From Spirosoma terrae (GTDB lineage: Bacteria > Bacteroidota > Bacteroidia > Cytophagales > Spirosomataceae), in NCBI RefSeq assembly GCF_010435915.1, contig NZ_JAAFZH010000017.1:1-64000 (forward strand): DNA of 64,000 nucleotides. Reading direction: 5' to 3'. The position numbers and the translations under genes are program-made. Position 1 is the first letter of the stretch; the number at the start of each line of letters is the position of its first letter. A model generated the notes under the pieces. The model worked only from the letters and a program-made list of their open reading frames with translations. It ran no database searches and had not been told where the DNA came from. Shown here one piece after another: positions 34,477 through 43,045 of the stretch.

Positions 34477-35919
34477 TTAAAACCGAAAATAAATAAACGG
34501 ATTGTAGGTATCAGCCGCCAAATACATGACAGTACCTACAAAAAGAACAAACAAGCCAAACACATAGCCTGTATCGAACAGGATTTGAAAACTGTATAAT
34601 TTTGACCGATCCTGTAATTTACTTATTTGTTCGTGGAATTTTTTATAGGTTGGCACTACAAATAACAAGCCAAATAGAAGTGTAATAATCAGCTCTGTAT
34701 CAACAAAATAGTCGACAGACAACGTAACAGATGAACTGATTGTACTAATGCCAACCATTTTTTTTAAATACAGAACTGCTTCACTCAGATTGTCTGCCCT
34801 AAAAAATACCCATCCTATCATTACAATCAATAACGTGTAAAGATGAGCTAACATCCCTGGCGCTCGCTCAATTTTTTTCCCTAAACCAGCTCGTTCGGCC
34901 AGGAGAAACAAACCATGATAGAGTCCCCAAATGACGAAATTCCAGCTCGCGCCATGCCAAAGGCCAGTCATAAAAAAGACAATGAGCAAATTTCGATACG
35001 TCTGCCATTTGGTACCACGATTTCCGCCAAGAGGTATGTATAAATAATCTCTGAACCAGCTTGACAGGGAGATATGCCAGCGTCGCCAAAAATCCTGCAC
35101 GGATCGAGCTGAATAGGGATAGTTAAAGTTTTCTTTAAAATCAAAGCCAACCATTTTCCCTAAGCCTATTGCCATGTCGGAATAGCCGGAAAAATCAAAA
35201 TAAATTTGAAGTGTGTAAGCGATAATCCCTATCCAGGCCGTACCAGTAGAATAGCTGGTACTAGGCGAATTAAACACCGTATCGGCAACGTTAGCGAACG
35301 TATTGGCTAGTAATACCTTTTTAGCTAAACCAATTATAAAGCGCTCTGCTCCTACCCCAAATTTTTCAACAGAAATAGACCGCTCCTGCAATTCAGGAGC
35401 AATATCGGCGTAACGTACTATTGGACCCGCAATCTGATGAGGAAACATGGCGATATAGGTTCCATAGTCCAGAAAACGACGATTAGCCTTTATTCGCCCC
35501 CAGTAGATATCAACTGTATAAGAAATACCCTGAAATGTATAAAAACTAATACCAATAGGTAAGGCAACCTGTGCCAGATTTATATCATTATCAATTGGTA
35601 ACATAAAGGCTTCAGCAAAGCCTTTAATTGAATAAAAGATAAAGTTAGCATATTTGTAATAGATCAGCAGAGACAAGCTTCCAATCAACGACAACAGCAA
35701 ACCGAACCGACGCTGACCACGCTCAATAATTATTCCCGCCAGGAAGTTAATAAGGGTTGACAAGAGTAGTACGAATACGACGAGTGTTTCGCCCCAGGCA
35801 TAAAAAAAGAGGCTGGCAGCAAAAAGAAACGCATTACGCCAGTGTTGTGGTATTAGGTAATAAATTAATAAAAAGCATGGCAGGTACAAAAACAGGAAAA
35901 TTGCCGAACTAAAAAGCAT
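34477..35919 (-). CDS. MBOAT O-acyltransferase (AlgI-like)
   Basis: 480 aa with about 11 membrane helices. The MBOAT core is visible: PIGISFYTFQGISYTVDIY, FPHQIAGPIVRY, the FWRRWHISLSSWFRDYLYIPLGGNRG block and the catalytic histidine in GLWHGASWNF. Such enzymes move acetyl groups from cytoplasmic acetyl-CoA across the membrane. Paired with the AlgX-like gene downstream it forms a complete O-acetylation module; no glycosyltransferases are beside it. Start gives the typical MLFSSAIFLFLYLP N-terminus. Confidence 0.94.
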   Translation of the reverse strand: MLFSSAIFLFLYLPCFLLIYYLIPQHWRNAFLFAASLFFYAWGETLVVFVLLLSTLINFLAGIIIERGQRRFGLLLSLIGSLSLLIYYKYANFIFYSIKGFAEAFMLPIDNDINLAQVALPIGISFYTFQGISYTVDIYWGRIKANRRFLDYGTYIAMFPHQIAGPIVRYADIAPELQERSISVEKFGVGAERFIIGLAKKVLLANTFANVADTVFNSPSTSYSTGTAWIGIIAYTLQIYFDFSGYSDMAIGLGKMVGFDFKENFNYPYSARSVQDFWRRWHISLSSWFRDYLYIPLGGNRGTKWQTYRNLLIVFFMTGLWHGASWNFVIWGLYHGLFLLAERAGLGKKIERAPGMLAHLYTLLIVMIGWVFFRADNLSEAVLYLKKMVGISTISSSVTLSVDYFVDTELIITLLFGLLFVVPTYKKFHEQISKLQDRSKLYSFQILFDTGYVFGLFVLFVGTVMYLAADTYNPFIYFRF

Positions 35920-36136
35920 AATTTTAATTTTGGAGGCAGTTTTGATTAATTAGGATGTGTATAGAGCTTTCATTACTACGCCTAGTGCTTACTCAAAACG
36001 ACCAAAATTTGGTTACTAATACCCAAAAATTCACTGCTCAAAATTTATAAAAATTTCTTATATCCTTTAAAATCAAGGGGCAGAGAACACTTTTCTAAAT
36101 ATGTTCTGACCGAACCCAAGCAACAAAATACTGATA

Positions 36137-37345
36137 ATGAAAAAGTTAACAAAAAAAATATTTCATAAAAACGCCATTCATTTTCTTTACTATTTTAACG
36201 TATTTACTACATACTTTCCGGATAGTAAAATATATATTAAATCTCTACTGGTATATACTATTAATCGATTGTCGTTTAGAACAAGACGATTATCTGGCAG
36301 TATATCAACAAGCCCTTTTTTTCATAAGTCCAGATTATGGTCTTCCATTATAGGTGTAACTTTATTTAGTTGCTGGCAGTTAAGCTGTGGTCCTATTGAA
36401 CCTATCAGTCAGCTCACATCACCCAAAACACCCGTTAGAGACTGCATTACTCCCGGCTGCCTTCCCTTAACTTATACACGACCCTACCCGTCAATTCCTG
36501 CTCCTGTTCCAATCGGCCTGCCTGTTCCCGAATTTGCCCAACCTGGCGGACGTATCAATTTTGGCGGCAAAGTAGTCCTTTCCGTCAAAAATATGGCACC
36601 TGGTGCGTTCTTTGAGTACTCCTACGACAACGGCAAATCATGGACAGCGGGTAGTCAGGTGCCAATTATCACAAAGAACGCAATTCTGGCGCGTACTCGT
36701 ATCAACGACCTGGTCTCCGAACCCGCTAGTGCCAACTACTCTTTTTTCTTCCAGCGCATACTGATCATTGGTAACAGTATCATGAGCCATATTCCAAGTC
36801 CTGGTATCGGATGGTACAATAACAATGGTATGGCAGCCTCAGCACCCGAGAAGGATTTTGTTCATCTGCTAACCGGCTATTTGCAAACGCTGTATCCACA
36901 GGCTACCGTTCAGTTACAGGCAGGTGGAAATTTCGAGAGAAAGTTTGGCGCACCCGACTATTCAATTGATGAGTTCAACGCTACGTTACAGACTTTTAAA
37001 CCAGATTTGATTGTTGTCCGACTCGGCGAGAATGTTGACGAAGGCGATGTATTTAGCCGGAATCTGGAACTTCAGTTCCGAAATTTATTAGATCGACTGG
37101 CCACCTACAGTGGGCAACCGGCAAAAATTATCTGTACGACCAGCGTCTGGAATCGGCCGCAAACAGATAAAATTATCCGAAAAGTCACCCTGGAAAAGGG
37201 GCACACACTGGTCGATTTAAGTGATATGGTTCCCCAGAGCCGGTTTTTCGCCTACAACGACTATAGCGATCCCGGCGTAGCATCGCATCCCAACGATGTA
37301 GGTATGCAACGTATTGCCGACATGATCTGGCAACAAGTTCCCTGA
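36137..37345 (+). CDS. SGNH-hydrolase lipoprotein with uncertain N-terminus
   Basis: 402 aa as read from the ATG at 36137. The first ~60 residues are AT-rich, lysine/phenylalanine-rich and unlike the rest; a TTG at 36269 would give a shorter product whose signal peptide (WSSIIGVTLFSCWQLSCG) ends in a lipobox (LSC). I prefer the TTG start but keep the longer call. The mature part has a proline-rich linker, a beta-sandwich (FGGKVVLSVKNMAPG) and an SGNH core: IIGNSIM, RLGENVD and the C-terminal SHPNDVGM with catalytic Asp/His. It is next to the acetylation pair on the opposite strand, so a role in glycan deacetylation is possible. Confidence 0.75.
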   Translation: MKKLTKKIFHKNAIHFLYYFNVFTTYFPDSKIYIKSLLVYTINRLSFRTRRLSGSISTSPFFHKSRLWSSIIGVTLFSCWQLSCGPIEPISQLTSPKTPVRDCITPGCLPLTYTRPYPSIPAPVPIGLPVPEFAQPGGRINFGGKVVLSVKNMAPGAFFEYSYDNGKSWTAGSQVPIITKNAILARTRINDLVSEPASANYSFFFQRILIIGNSIMSHIPSPGIGWYNNNGMAASAPEKDFVHLLTGYLQTLYPQATVQLQAGGNFERKFGAPDYSIDEFNATLQTFKPDLIVVRLGENVDEGDVFSRNLELQFRNLLDRLATYSGQPAKIICTTSVWNRPQTDKIIRKVTLEKGHTLVDLSDMVPQSRFFAYNDYSDPGVASHPNDVGMQRIADMIWQQVP

Positions 37346-37350
37346 TTGCT

Positions 37351-37396
37351 CTAAACAAAATAGGCATCACCGTTATGTGATGCCTATTTTGTTTAG
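37351..37396. terminator. bidirectional terminator after the SGNH gene
   Basis: Perfect 20-base arms around CGTTAT: left CTAAACAAAATAGGCATCAC, right its complement. It serves the convergent SGNH and barrel-protein genes. Confidence 0.85.
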
Positions 37397-37410
37397 GAGC
37401 AGATTTCCCG

Positions 37411-38031
37411 CTAGAAAAACGACAGACGGATTACCAACGGACTTCCATAAATTGATTGAGCCAGCCCCGCATTGTCGTTGTAATTCAGATTATAAAGTGC
37501 TGTTAAATTCACCCCAAATCGACGCGATATAGGCTGAGAATAAGTCAGCCCAACCAAGGGCGACGTTAGTGACTGATTGGGAATGCTACCGTATCCATCC
37601 TGTTTTATCTGGATCGTCGTATTTTCGATCTCACCGTGTAAATAGAGATTAGGTAGAATCGAAGGAATAAATTCGTACATCAAAAACCCCCGCCCGCCAA
37701 ACTGATTATAGGTTGTTGGATTGTAGTAAGGTGCTTTATAACGAGTGTAGTTGTAAGTACCACCAACACCAACAATGAGTCGTTCGGTTGCCTGATAACC
37801 AATTACCGGCGACACACCCAGACTAAAGGGATTTCCAAAACGAAACCCATTTATGCCTCCCCCAAACCGAAGCCGCTGACCAAAAGGTAGTGGTTGCCCA
37901 TCGACAGTTTGTGTCTTAAGCGGATCTTTACCCTGATCACGGCGATCTTCCGGGTCTTCTGTAAGCTGCCCATAGGCAACACTACTACTGAATAAAACAA
38001 CCAAAAACAATAACTTCTGAATATGACTCAT
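37411..38031 (-). CDS. outer-membrane beta-barrel protein
   Basis: 206 aa from the ATG at 38031. This start gives a signal peptide (LLFLVVLFSSSVAYG); the frame to 38076 adds 15 non-signal residues and is rejected. The mature part alternates short amphipathic strands rich in Y/N/G (RLIVGVGGTYNYTRY, LYLHGEIENTTIQIK) and ends in VIRLSFF, the terminal phenylalanine usual for outer-membrane barrels. About eight strands are likely. Function unknown. A C-terminal PLVIRL pattern recurs in small Bacteroidota barrels. Confidence 0.75.
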   Translation of the reverse strand: MSHIQKLLFLVVLFSSSVAYGQLTEDPEDRRDQGKDPLKTQTVDGQPLPFGQRLRFGGGINGFRFGNPFSLGVSPVIGYQATERLIVGVGGTYNYTRYKAPYYNPTTYNQFGGRGFLMYEFIPSILPNLYLHGEIENTTIQIKQDGYGSIPNQSLTSPLVGLTYSQPISRRFGVNLTALYNLNYNDNAGLAQSIYGSPLVIRLSFF

Positions 38032-38131
38032 GGTAGGTTTGTATAAGTTAGACGCTTCTAATACGTAGGAGTCCAATTCGTATCTATCGGTTCGATTTAC
38101 GATAACGACCAGCGTCCCGATTGTAACGAAA

Positions 38132-38773
38132 TCAGACTGTAAATTCTTTTATTCTAGCATCGTTTAATAGTCTTTCGATGCATTTTTCGTGGTTTTTTGC
38201 CGATCCGCTTACCCGCCAGTGCTCAACTAGTTCTGAACCGCTACGTTGCTGCTGACTGCGCGACGCCGAAAGACCAAATTCATCAAAAAATGCCTCATAC
38301 CGATCGAGCGTGGTTGTGTCAAAATCGGTTACAATCTTGTAATCCCGTATTTGGTTCAACGATTGTATACGTTTGGCTAAACCCGTCAGAAATAACAACG
38401 AACAAATCATCAGTGCAAAACCAACCCCAGCGATATCAAACTGATGACTACCCACACACATGCCAAGCGCAGCTACCGCCCAAACTGTAGCCGCTGTTGT
38501 TAATCCCTTTACTCTGCTTTCTTCCTTGAATATAATCCCTGCTCCCAAAAAACCAATACCATTAACAATGTTAGCCGCAATGCGATCATCCGCCCCATGA
38601 CTGATACGTCTGGACACAATGGTGAATATGGCCGATCCTACGCAGATCATAATCATTGTTCGAAAGCCGGCCGATTTGCCATGATATTCCCGCTCAGCCC
38701 CAATTACTCCGCCTATAACAAAAGCTGTAATCAGACCAACAATATCCGTCATGTCTTCACCGCCGAAATTCAT
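38132..38773 (-). CDS. MgtC/SapB family membrane protein
   Basis: 213 aa. The MgtC signature blocks are IGAEREYHGKSAGFRT, VNGIGFLGAGIIF and KGLTTAATVWAVAALG, with four or five membrane helices in the first ~135 residues, then a soluble ACT-like C-terminal domain. Relatives aid growth at low magnesium or inhibit ATP synthase, but in many bacteria the role is unsettled. The second methionine (residue 8) is an alternative start. No magnesium transporter gene is adjacent. Confidence 0.87.
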   Translation of the reverse strand: MNFGGEDMTDIVGLITAFVIGGVIGAEREYHGKSAGFRTMIMICVGSAIFTIVSRRISHGADDRIAANIVNGIGFLGAGIIFKEESRVKGLTTAATVWAVAALGMCVGSHQFDIAGVGFALMICSLLFLTGLAKRIQSLNQIRDYKIVTDFDTTTLDRYEAFFDEFGLSASRSQQQRSGSELVEHWRVSGSAKNHEKCIERLLNDARIKEFTV

Positions 38774-38931
38774 TTTTGTCTGCTAATCAGTACGGAACAA
38801 CTTGGGCTGCCGTTGCAATGTTCCTTCTTTTATTTATTCACCAATTCCTGTATCAGTAAATTGAGCGTAGAGAAACCATATCGCTAAATAAACCGTTAAA
38901 ATTTAGATAGAGTTTACCCTACGAACTGAGA

Positions 38932-41817
38932 ATGACTCAAAGCGCGAAAACTGAGCCATCGCGGCCAGTTGATTACCTCGACCCGAAGCAATTTATTATC
39001 ATTAAAGGGGCGAAAGTACATAATTTGAAAGGAATTGATGTTGCCATTCCACGGAATAAGCTGGTCGTCTTGACTGGCCTTTCGGGATCAGGGAAATCGT
39101 CACTGGCCTTCGATACGTTGTTTGCCGAAGGGCAGCGGATGTACGTAGAGAGCCTGAGCAGCTATGCGCGCCAGTTTCTTGGCCGTATGGAAAAACCAGA
39201 GGTCGAATATATAAAGGGCGTTTCGCCTGCTATTGCGATCGAACAGAAAGTGTCGACGCGTAATCCCCGTTCTACCGTCGGTACATCGACCGAAATTTAT
39301 GACTACCTGAAACTGCTGTTTGCCAGAGCGGGAATAACTTACTCGCCAGTATCGGGTCATGAAGTACGTAAAGATACGGTTACCGACGTAGTGAGCTTTA
39401 TCCATAGCTTTCCGGACGGGCAGCGCCTGATGATTCTGGCTCCGCTACGTATCCGCGAAGGCCGCACGCTTGCCTATGAATTGAACATTCTGCTTCAGAA
39501 AGGCTATACGCGTATTGTGGCCGATGGCGGTCCGACGGGTCAGCAGGTTCTACAGATCGAAGATCTTCTGGCCGAGGAGGCTAAATCGCTGGAAGGTGCT
39601 ACGTCGCTTGAAATTCTGGTTGACCGGGGAACGGTCATTTTCGACGATAAAAACGAGCCTGATGAAGATAATCTGTATCGTTTTTCCGATTCGGTACAGA
39701 CGGCCTTTAATGAAGGCGATGGAACATGCCGTGTCGATATAGTCGGCGTTGAATCACGCATTTTTTCGGATAAGTTTGAACTGGACGGGATTGCTTTTGA
39801 AGAACCGAGTGTCAATCTCTTTACCTTCAACAATCCGTACGGTGCCTGCCGCCGATGCGATGGCTTTGGGAAAGTGCTTGGCATTGACCCGGATCTGGTT
39901 ATACCCGATAAAAACCTGTCGATTTTTGAAGGCGCTATTGCCCCCTGGCGTAGCGAAAAAATGAGCGAGGAATTTCTGAAACCGTTGCTCAAAAACGGCA
40001 TTCGTTTCGACTTCCCGATTCACCGGCCTTATAAAGACCTGACACCAGCGGAACAGGAACTGCTCTGGACGGGCAATAAATATTTTGACGGCCTGAACGC
40101 CTTTTTCGACTTTGTCGAAAGCCAGACCTTCAAAGTTCAGTATCGTGTTATGCTCTCTCGCTACCGTGGTAAAACGGTTTGTCCGGAGTGTCGGGGCTCT
40201 CGCTTACGTAAAGATGCAGGCTATGTAAAAATCGGCGGTAAATCCATTACCGATTTAGTATTGATGCCTATTACGCACGTAACCGCCTTCTTCCGGAATC
40301 TTGAACTTCCCGATCATCAGCAACAGATCGCCAATCGAATTCTGATTGAGATTCAGAATCGTCTGGACTACATGGAACGGGTTGGTTTGGGGTATCTAAC
40401 GCTTAACCGCCTGACAAATACACTATCGGGTGGTGAATACCAGCGTATCAAACTCGCTACGTCACTAGGCTCTGCGCTTGTGGGATCGATGTATATTCTG
40501 GATGAACCCAGTATTGGTCTGCACCCTCGCGACACGAAACGGCTTGTCAGCGTACTGGAATCGTTACGGGATATGGGCAATACGGTTATTGTTGTTGAAC
40601 ACGAAGAAGAAGTGATGCGGGCCGCTGATCAGTTGATTGATATCGGTCCCGATGCGGGCTCGCTGGGAGGGCACCTCGTTTTCCAGGGAACCTGGGATGA
40701 GATTGCTCAGAAGTCAGGCCATAATGACACTCCCGCCACGCAATCGCATACGCTCGACTTCCTGACTGGCCGCGAAACGGTTGCCGTTCCGACATTCAGA
40801 CGTAAAGCAACGAATTTTATTGAGTTGAAAGGAGCGCGGGAAAATAACCTGAAAGACGTGGATGTCCGCTTCCCGCTCAATACGTTAACGGTTGTTACGG
40901 GCGTATCGGGATCGGGCAAGAGTACGCTGATTCGGAAGGTGCTTTACCCAGCTCTAATGCGCTTAAAAGGCGATGGCAACGAAGAAGCCGGAAAATACGA
41001 TAGCCTCAGTGGCTCCCTTGATCGGGTTTCGTCCATTGAAATGATTGACCAGAATCCGATCGGGAAATCGAGCCGCTCCAATCCCGTTACGTATATCAAA
41101 GCGTACGACTACCTGCGGCAGGTCATGGCCGATCAGCCGGTATCAAAATCGCGCGGCTACAAACCGAGCCATTTCTCGTTCAACGTAGATGGCGGCCGTT
41201 GTGAAGTTTGTCAGGGTGAAGGCGAAGTGAAGATCGAGATGCAGTTCATGGCCGACATTTATCTGAAATGCGAAGGCTGTGGTGGCAAACGTTTCAAGCA
41301 GGAAATTCTTGAAGTAACGTTGCAGGATAAGAACGTTTCGGATATTCTGGACATGACTGTCGATGAAGCCATTACGTTCTTCCAGAAAGCCGACCCAAAA
41401 ATGGCGGATAAACTTCGTCCCCTACAGGAAGTTGGTTTAGGCTATATCGGGCTTGGCCAATCGGCCAATACGTTGTCTGGTGGTGAAGCGCAGCGGGTAA
41501 AACTAGCGTCGTTCCTTGGAAAAGGGAATTCGAATAAAGGCGGTACGTTATTTATCTTCGATGAACCGACTACGGGCCTGCACTTCCACGATATTCGTAA
41601 ACTGCTAACGGCTATCAACGCACTGGTTGATCAGGGCGACTCGGTGATTATTATTGAGCATAATATGGAAGTCATCAAAAGTGCTGACTATATTATTGAC
41701 CTTGGTCCTGAAGGTGGCGAAACAGGTGGCTACGTTACGTTCACAGGCACACCCGAAGAAATGGCTAAGCTTCCTCAAGGGAACTATACCGCTGATTTTC
41801 TGCGCGATAAGATTTAA
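38932..41817 (+). CDS. uvrA: UvrA, excision nuclease ATPase subunit
   Basis: 961 aa, complete. Two ABC modules: first Walker A GLSGSGKSS at residues 48-56 with signature LSGGEYQR, second GVSGSGKST with LSGGEAQRVKLA. Zinc-binding cysteines are present in CRRCDGFG, CPECRGSR, and the C-terminal CEVCQGEGE and CEGCGGKR pairs. The UvrB-binding and insertion domains lie between. It finds bulky DNA lesions and loads UvrB. The length and the KSSRSNPVTYIKAYD segment mark canonical UvrA1 rather than the shorter UvrA2. No SOS box of known type is evident upstream. Confidence 0.97.
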   Translation: MTQSAKTEPSRPVDYLDPKQFIIIKGAKVHNLKGIDVAIPRNKLVVLTGLSGSGKSSLAFDTLFAEGQRMYVESLSSYARQFLGRMEKPEVEYIKGVSPAIAIEQKVSTRNPRSTVGTSTEIYDYLKLLFARAGITYSPVSGHEVRKDTVTDVVSFIHSFPDGQRLMILAPLRIREGRTLAYELNILLQKGYTRIVADGGPTGQQVLQIEDLLAEEAKSLEGATSLEILVDRGTVIFDDKNEPDEDNLYRFSDSVQTAFNEGDGTCRVDIVGVESRIFSDKFELDGIAFEEPSVNLFTFNNPYGACRRCDGFGKVLGIDPDLVIPDKNLSIFEGAIAPWRSEKMSEEFLKPLLKNGIRFDFPIHRPYKDLTPAEQELLWTGNKYFDGLNAFFDFVESQTFKVQYRVMLSRYRGKTVCPECRGSRLRKDAGYVKIGGKSITDLVLMPITHVTAFFRNLELPDHQQQIANRILIEIQNRLDYMERVGLGYLTLNRLTNTLSGGEYQRIKLATSLGSALVGSMYILDEPSIGLHPRDTKRLVSVLESLRDMGNTVIVVEHEEEVMRAADQLIDIGPDAGSLGGHLVFQGTWDEIAQKSGHNDTPATQSHTLDFLTGRETVAVPTFRRKATNFIELKGARENNLKDVDVRFPLNTLTVVTGVSGSGKSTLIRKVLYPALMRLKGDGNEEAGKYDSLSGSLDRVSSIEMIDQNPIGKSSRSNPVTYIKAYDYLRQVMADQPVSKSRGYKPSHFSFNVDGGRCEVCQGEGEVKIEMQFMADIYLKCEGCGGKRFKQEILEVTLQDKNVSDILDMTVDEAITFFQKADPKMADKLRPLQEVGLGYIGLGQSANTLSGGEAQRVKLASFLGKGNSNKGGTLFIFDEPTTGLHFHDIRKLLTAINALVDQGDSVIIIEHNMEVIKSADYIIDLGPEGGETGGYVTFTGTPEEMAKLPQGNYTADFLRDKI

Positions 41818-41824
41818 TTTTTAG

Positions 41825-41924
41825 ACAGGATTTTTATTTTTTGTCATTGCGACGCAGGAGCAATCTTCGGAAGATAGTAAATGTTTTCTCACCTGAAGAT
41901 TGCCCCTGCGTCGCAATGACAAAA
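41825..41924. repeat. palindrome D, GTCATTGCGA-type repeat after uvrA
   Basis: Arms TTTTGTCATTGCGACGCAGG... and its complement, about 30 bases each with one mismatch, around a 26-base loop. The wording GTCATTGCGA...GCAATCTTC is that of a dispersed intergenic repeat I recall from several Bacteroidota and other phyla. It lies in the convergent gap between uvrA and the TraB/GumN gene and probably also ends both transcripts. Confidence 0.8.
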
Positions 41925-41970
41925 AAATCGTCACAAAAAGCCGAGATGGCTTTATTGACAACTCGAAAAA

Positions 41971-42825
41971 TTATAATGCTTTCACTTTATAACCAGCTTC
42001 ACGTAGTAACGTAATAAGTCCGGAAGGGCCAGGCAAATGGAGTGCTCCTACGGCTACGAAAGTTGGACGTAACGCCATTAAGGCTGGTAATTTTTTCATC
42101 CAGGCCTGATTCCGTTCATTGACCAGATACGATAGATCACCATATCGTTTCTCGTAATCCTGGCTTAATTTCCACATTCCATCCAGATCACCAGCCAGAT
42201 ACAGGTCCGTTAGGTGCTTACTTTCTCCCCGCATTTCATCTTTTTCCTTCACCATTCTTACCAGATCGGCGGCTTGCTTTTCGACCGGATCATGATCGAA
42301 CAAGAAGGCCATCTGCTGCTCCATTGTCTCTAACGGGGTCAAGACTTTTTTCTGCTTTTTGGCTTCGACGGTAAAGTATAAATCCAACGGCTGCCCCGTA
42401 AACTGACGAAGCGTATCCACTTCTTTTTCGGCGTAACTCAGACTAAGCGTCGTTGCAGTCATGATTGGTTTCATCTGATTGAACATCGTTAAATCGAAAC
42501 CAGTCATCTTTTTAAACTCGTCGGACACCAGTTTATAATCCGCTTCCGAGATTAACTGCTTCAGACTTTTCCCCGGCATCATGGCTCGCATAGCCATACT
42601 AAGCATAGCCGACGAATCGACTGTCGTTTCAACAACAACACCCTTCGCCGAACTAAATGCCGACCGAACCTTAGGGGTTTTATCGAGATAGCTGTCTTTC
42701 AGAATATGGTACGTTCCAAACAGGTAAGAAGGCTGTTTCAATCCATTTCCCGAAACCTCCCACAGCAGCGATTGAGCAATCGCCATCTTCGAAAAAAGCA
42801 CTAAAAAAATGAGTAGTAAGCGCAT
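41971..42825 (-). CDS. TraB/GumN family protein, exported
   Basis: 284 aa from the ATG at 42825, which gives a signal peptide (LLLIFLVLFSKMAIAQ). The longer frame to 42894 is rejected. The Tiki/TraB/GumN pattern is clear: LWEVSGNGLKQPSYLFGTYH with the paired GxxH motif near the N-terminus, and AVGALHLPGPSGLITLLREAG near the C-terminus with the second GxLH. Related eukaryotic Tiki proteins are metalloproteases; activity in bacteria is inferred. No pheromone-plasmid context is present. Confidence 0.88.
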   Translation of the reverse strand: MRLLLIFLVLFSKMAIAQSLLWEVSGNGLKQPSYLFGTYHILKDSYLDKTPKVRSAFSSAKGVVVETTVDSSAMLSMAMRAMMPGKSLKQLISEADYKLVSDEFKKMTGFDLTMFNQMKPIMTATTLSLSYAEKEVDTLRQFTGQPLDLYFTVEAKKQKKVLTPLETMEQQMAFLFDHDPVEKQAADLVRMVKEKDEMRGESKHLTDLYLAGDLDGMWKLSQDYEKRYGDLSYLVNERNQAWMKKLPALMALRPTFVAVGALHLPGPSGLITLLREAGYKVKAL

Positions 42826-42983
42826 AAAATTCCCAGGATATGGATTCAAACAAAGCTGATAGTACTTTGTATTACCTAAAGCAACCAGAGCCACTCTATA
42901 ACTTCAATACAATAAACGACGCCGTTCACACTTTGATTTAGCAGCTTCGTCTAATTTTTAGACAATCTCATAGGTCACTCTTC

Positions 42984-42991
42984 TACTTTTG
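42984..42991 (+). promoter_or_regulatory. putative -7 element of the receptor-DUF4249 operon
   Basis: TACTTTTG matches TANNTTTG, 55 bases before the receptor ATG. There is no TTG at the standard distance, so this is only a partial match. Confidence 0.35.
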
Positions 42992-43045
42992 CAGTACGTG
43001 GCTACTGCCATCACATCACTACCCAAGTAATATACCAACAACCTA

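Noticed and set aside
39540..40001. 153-codon minus-strand frame inside uvrA
   Set aside because: Shadow of a fully conserved gene.
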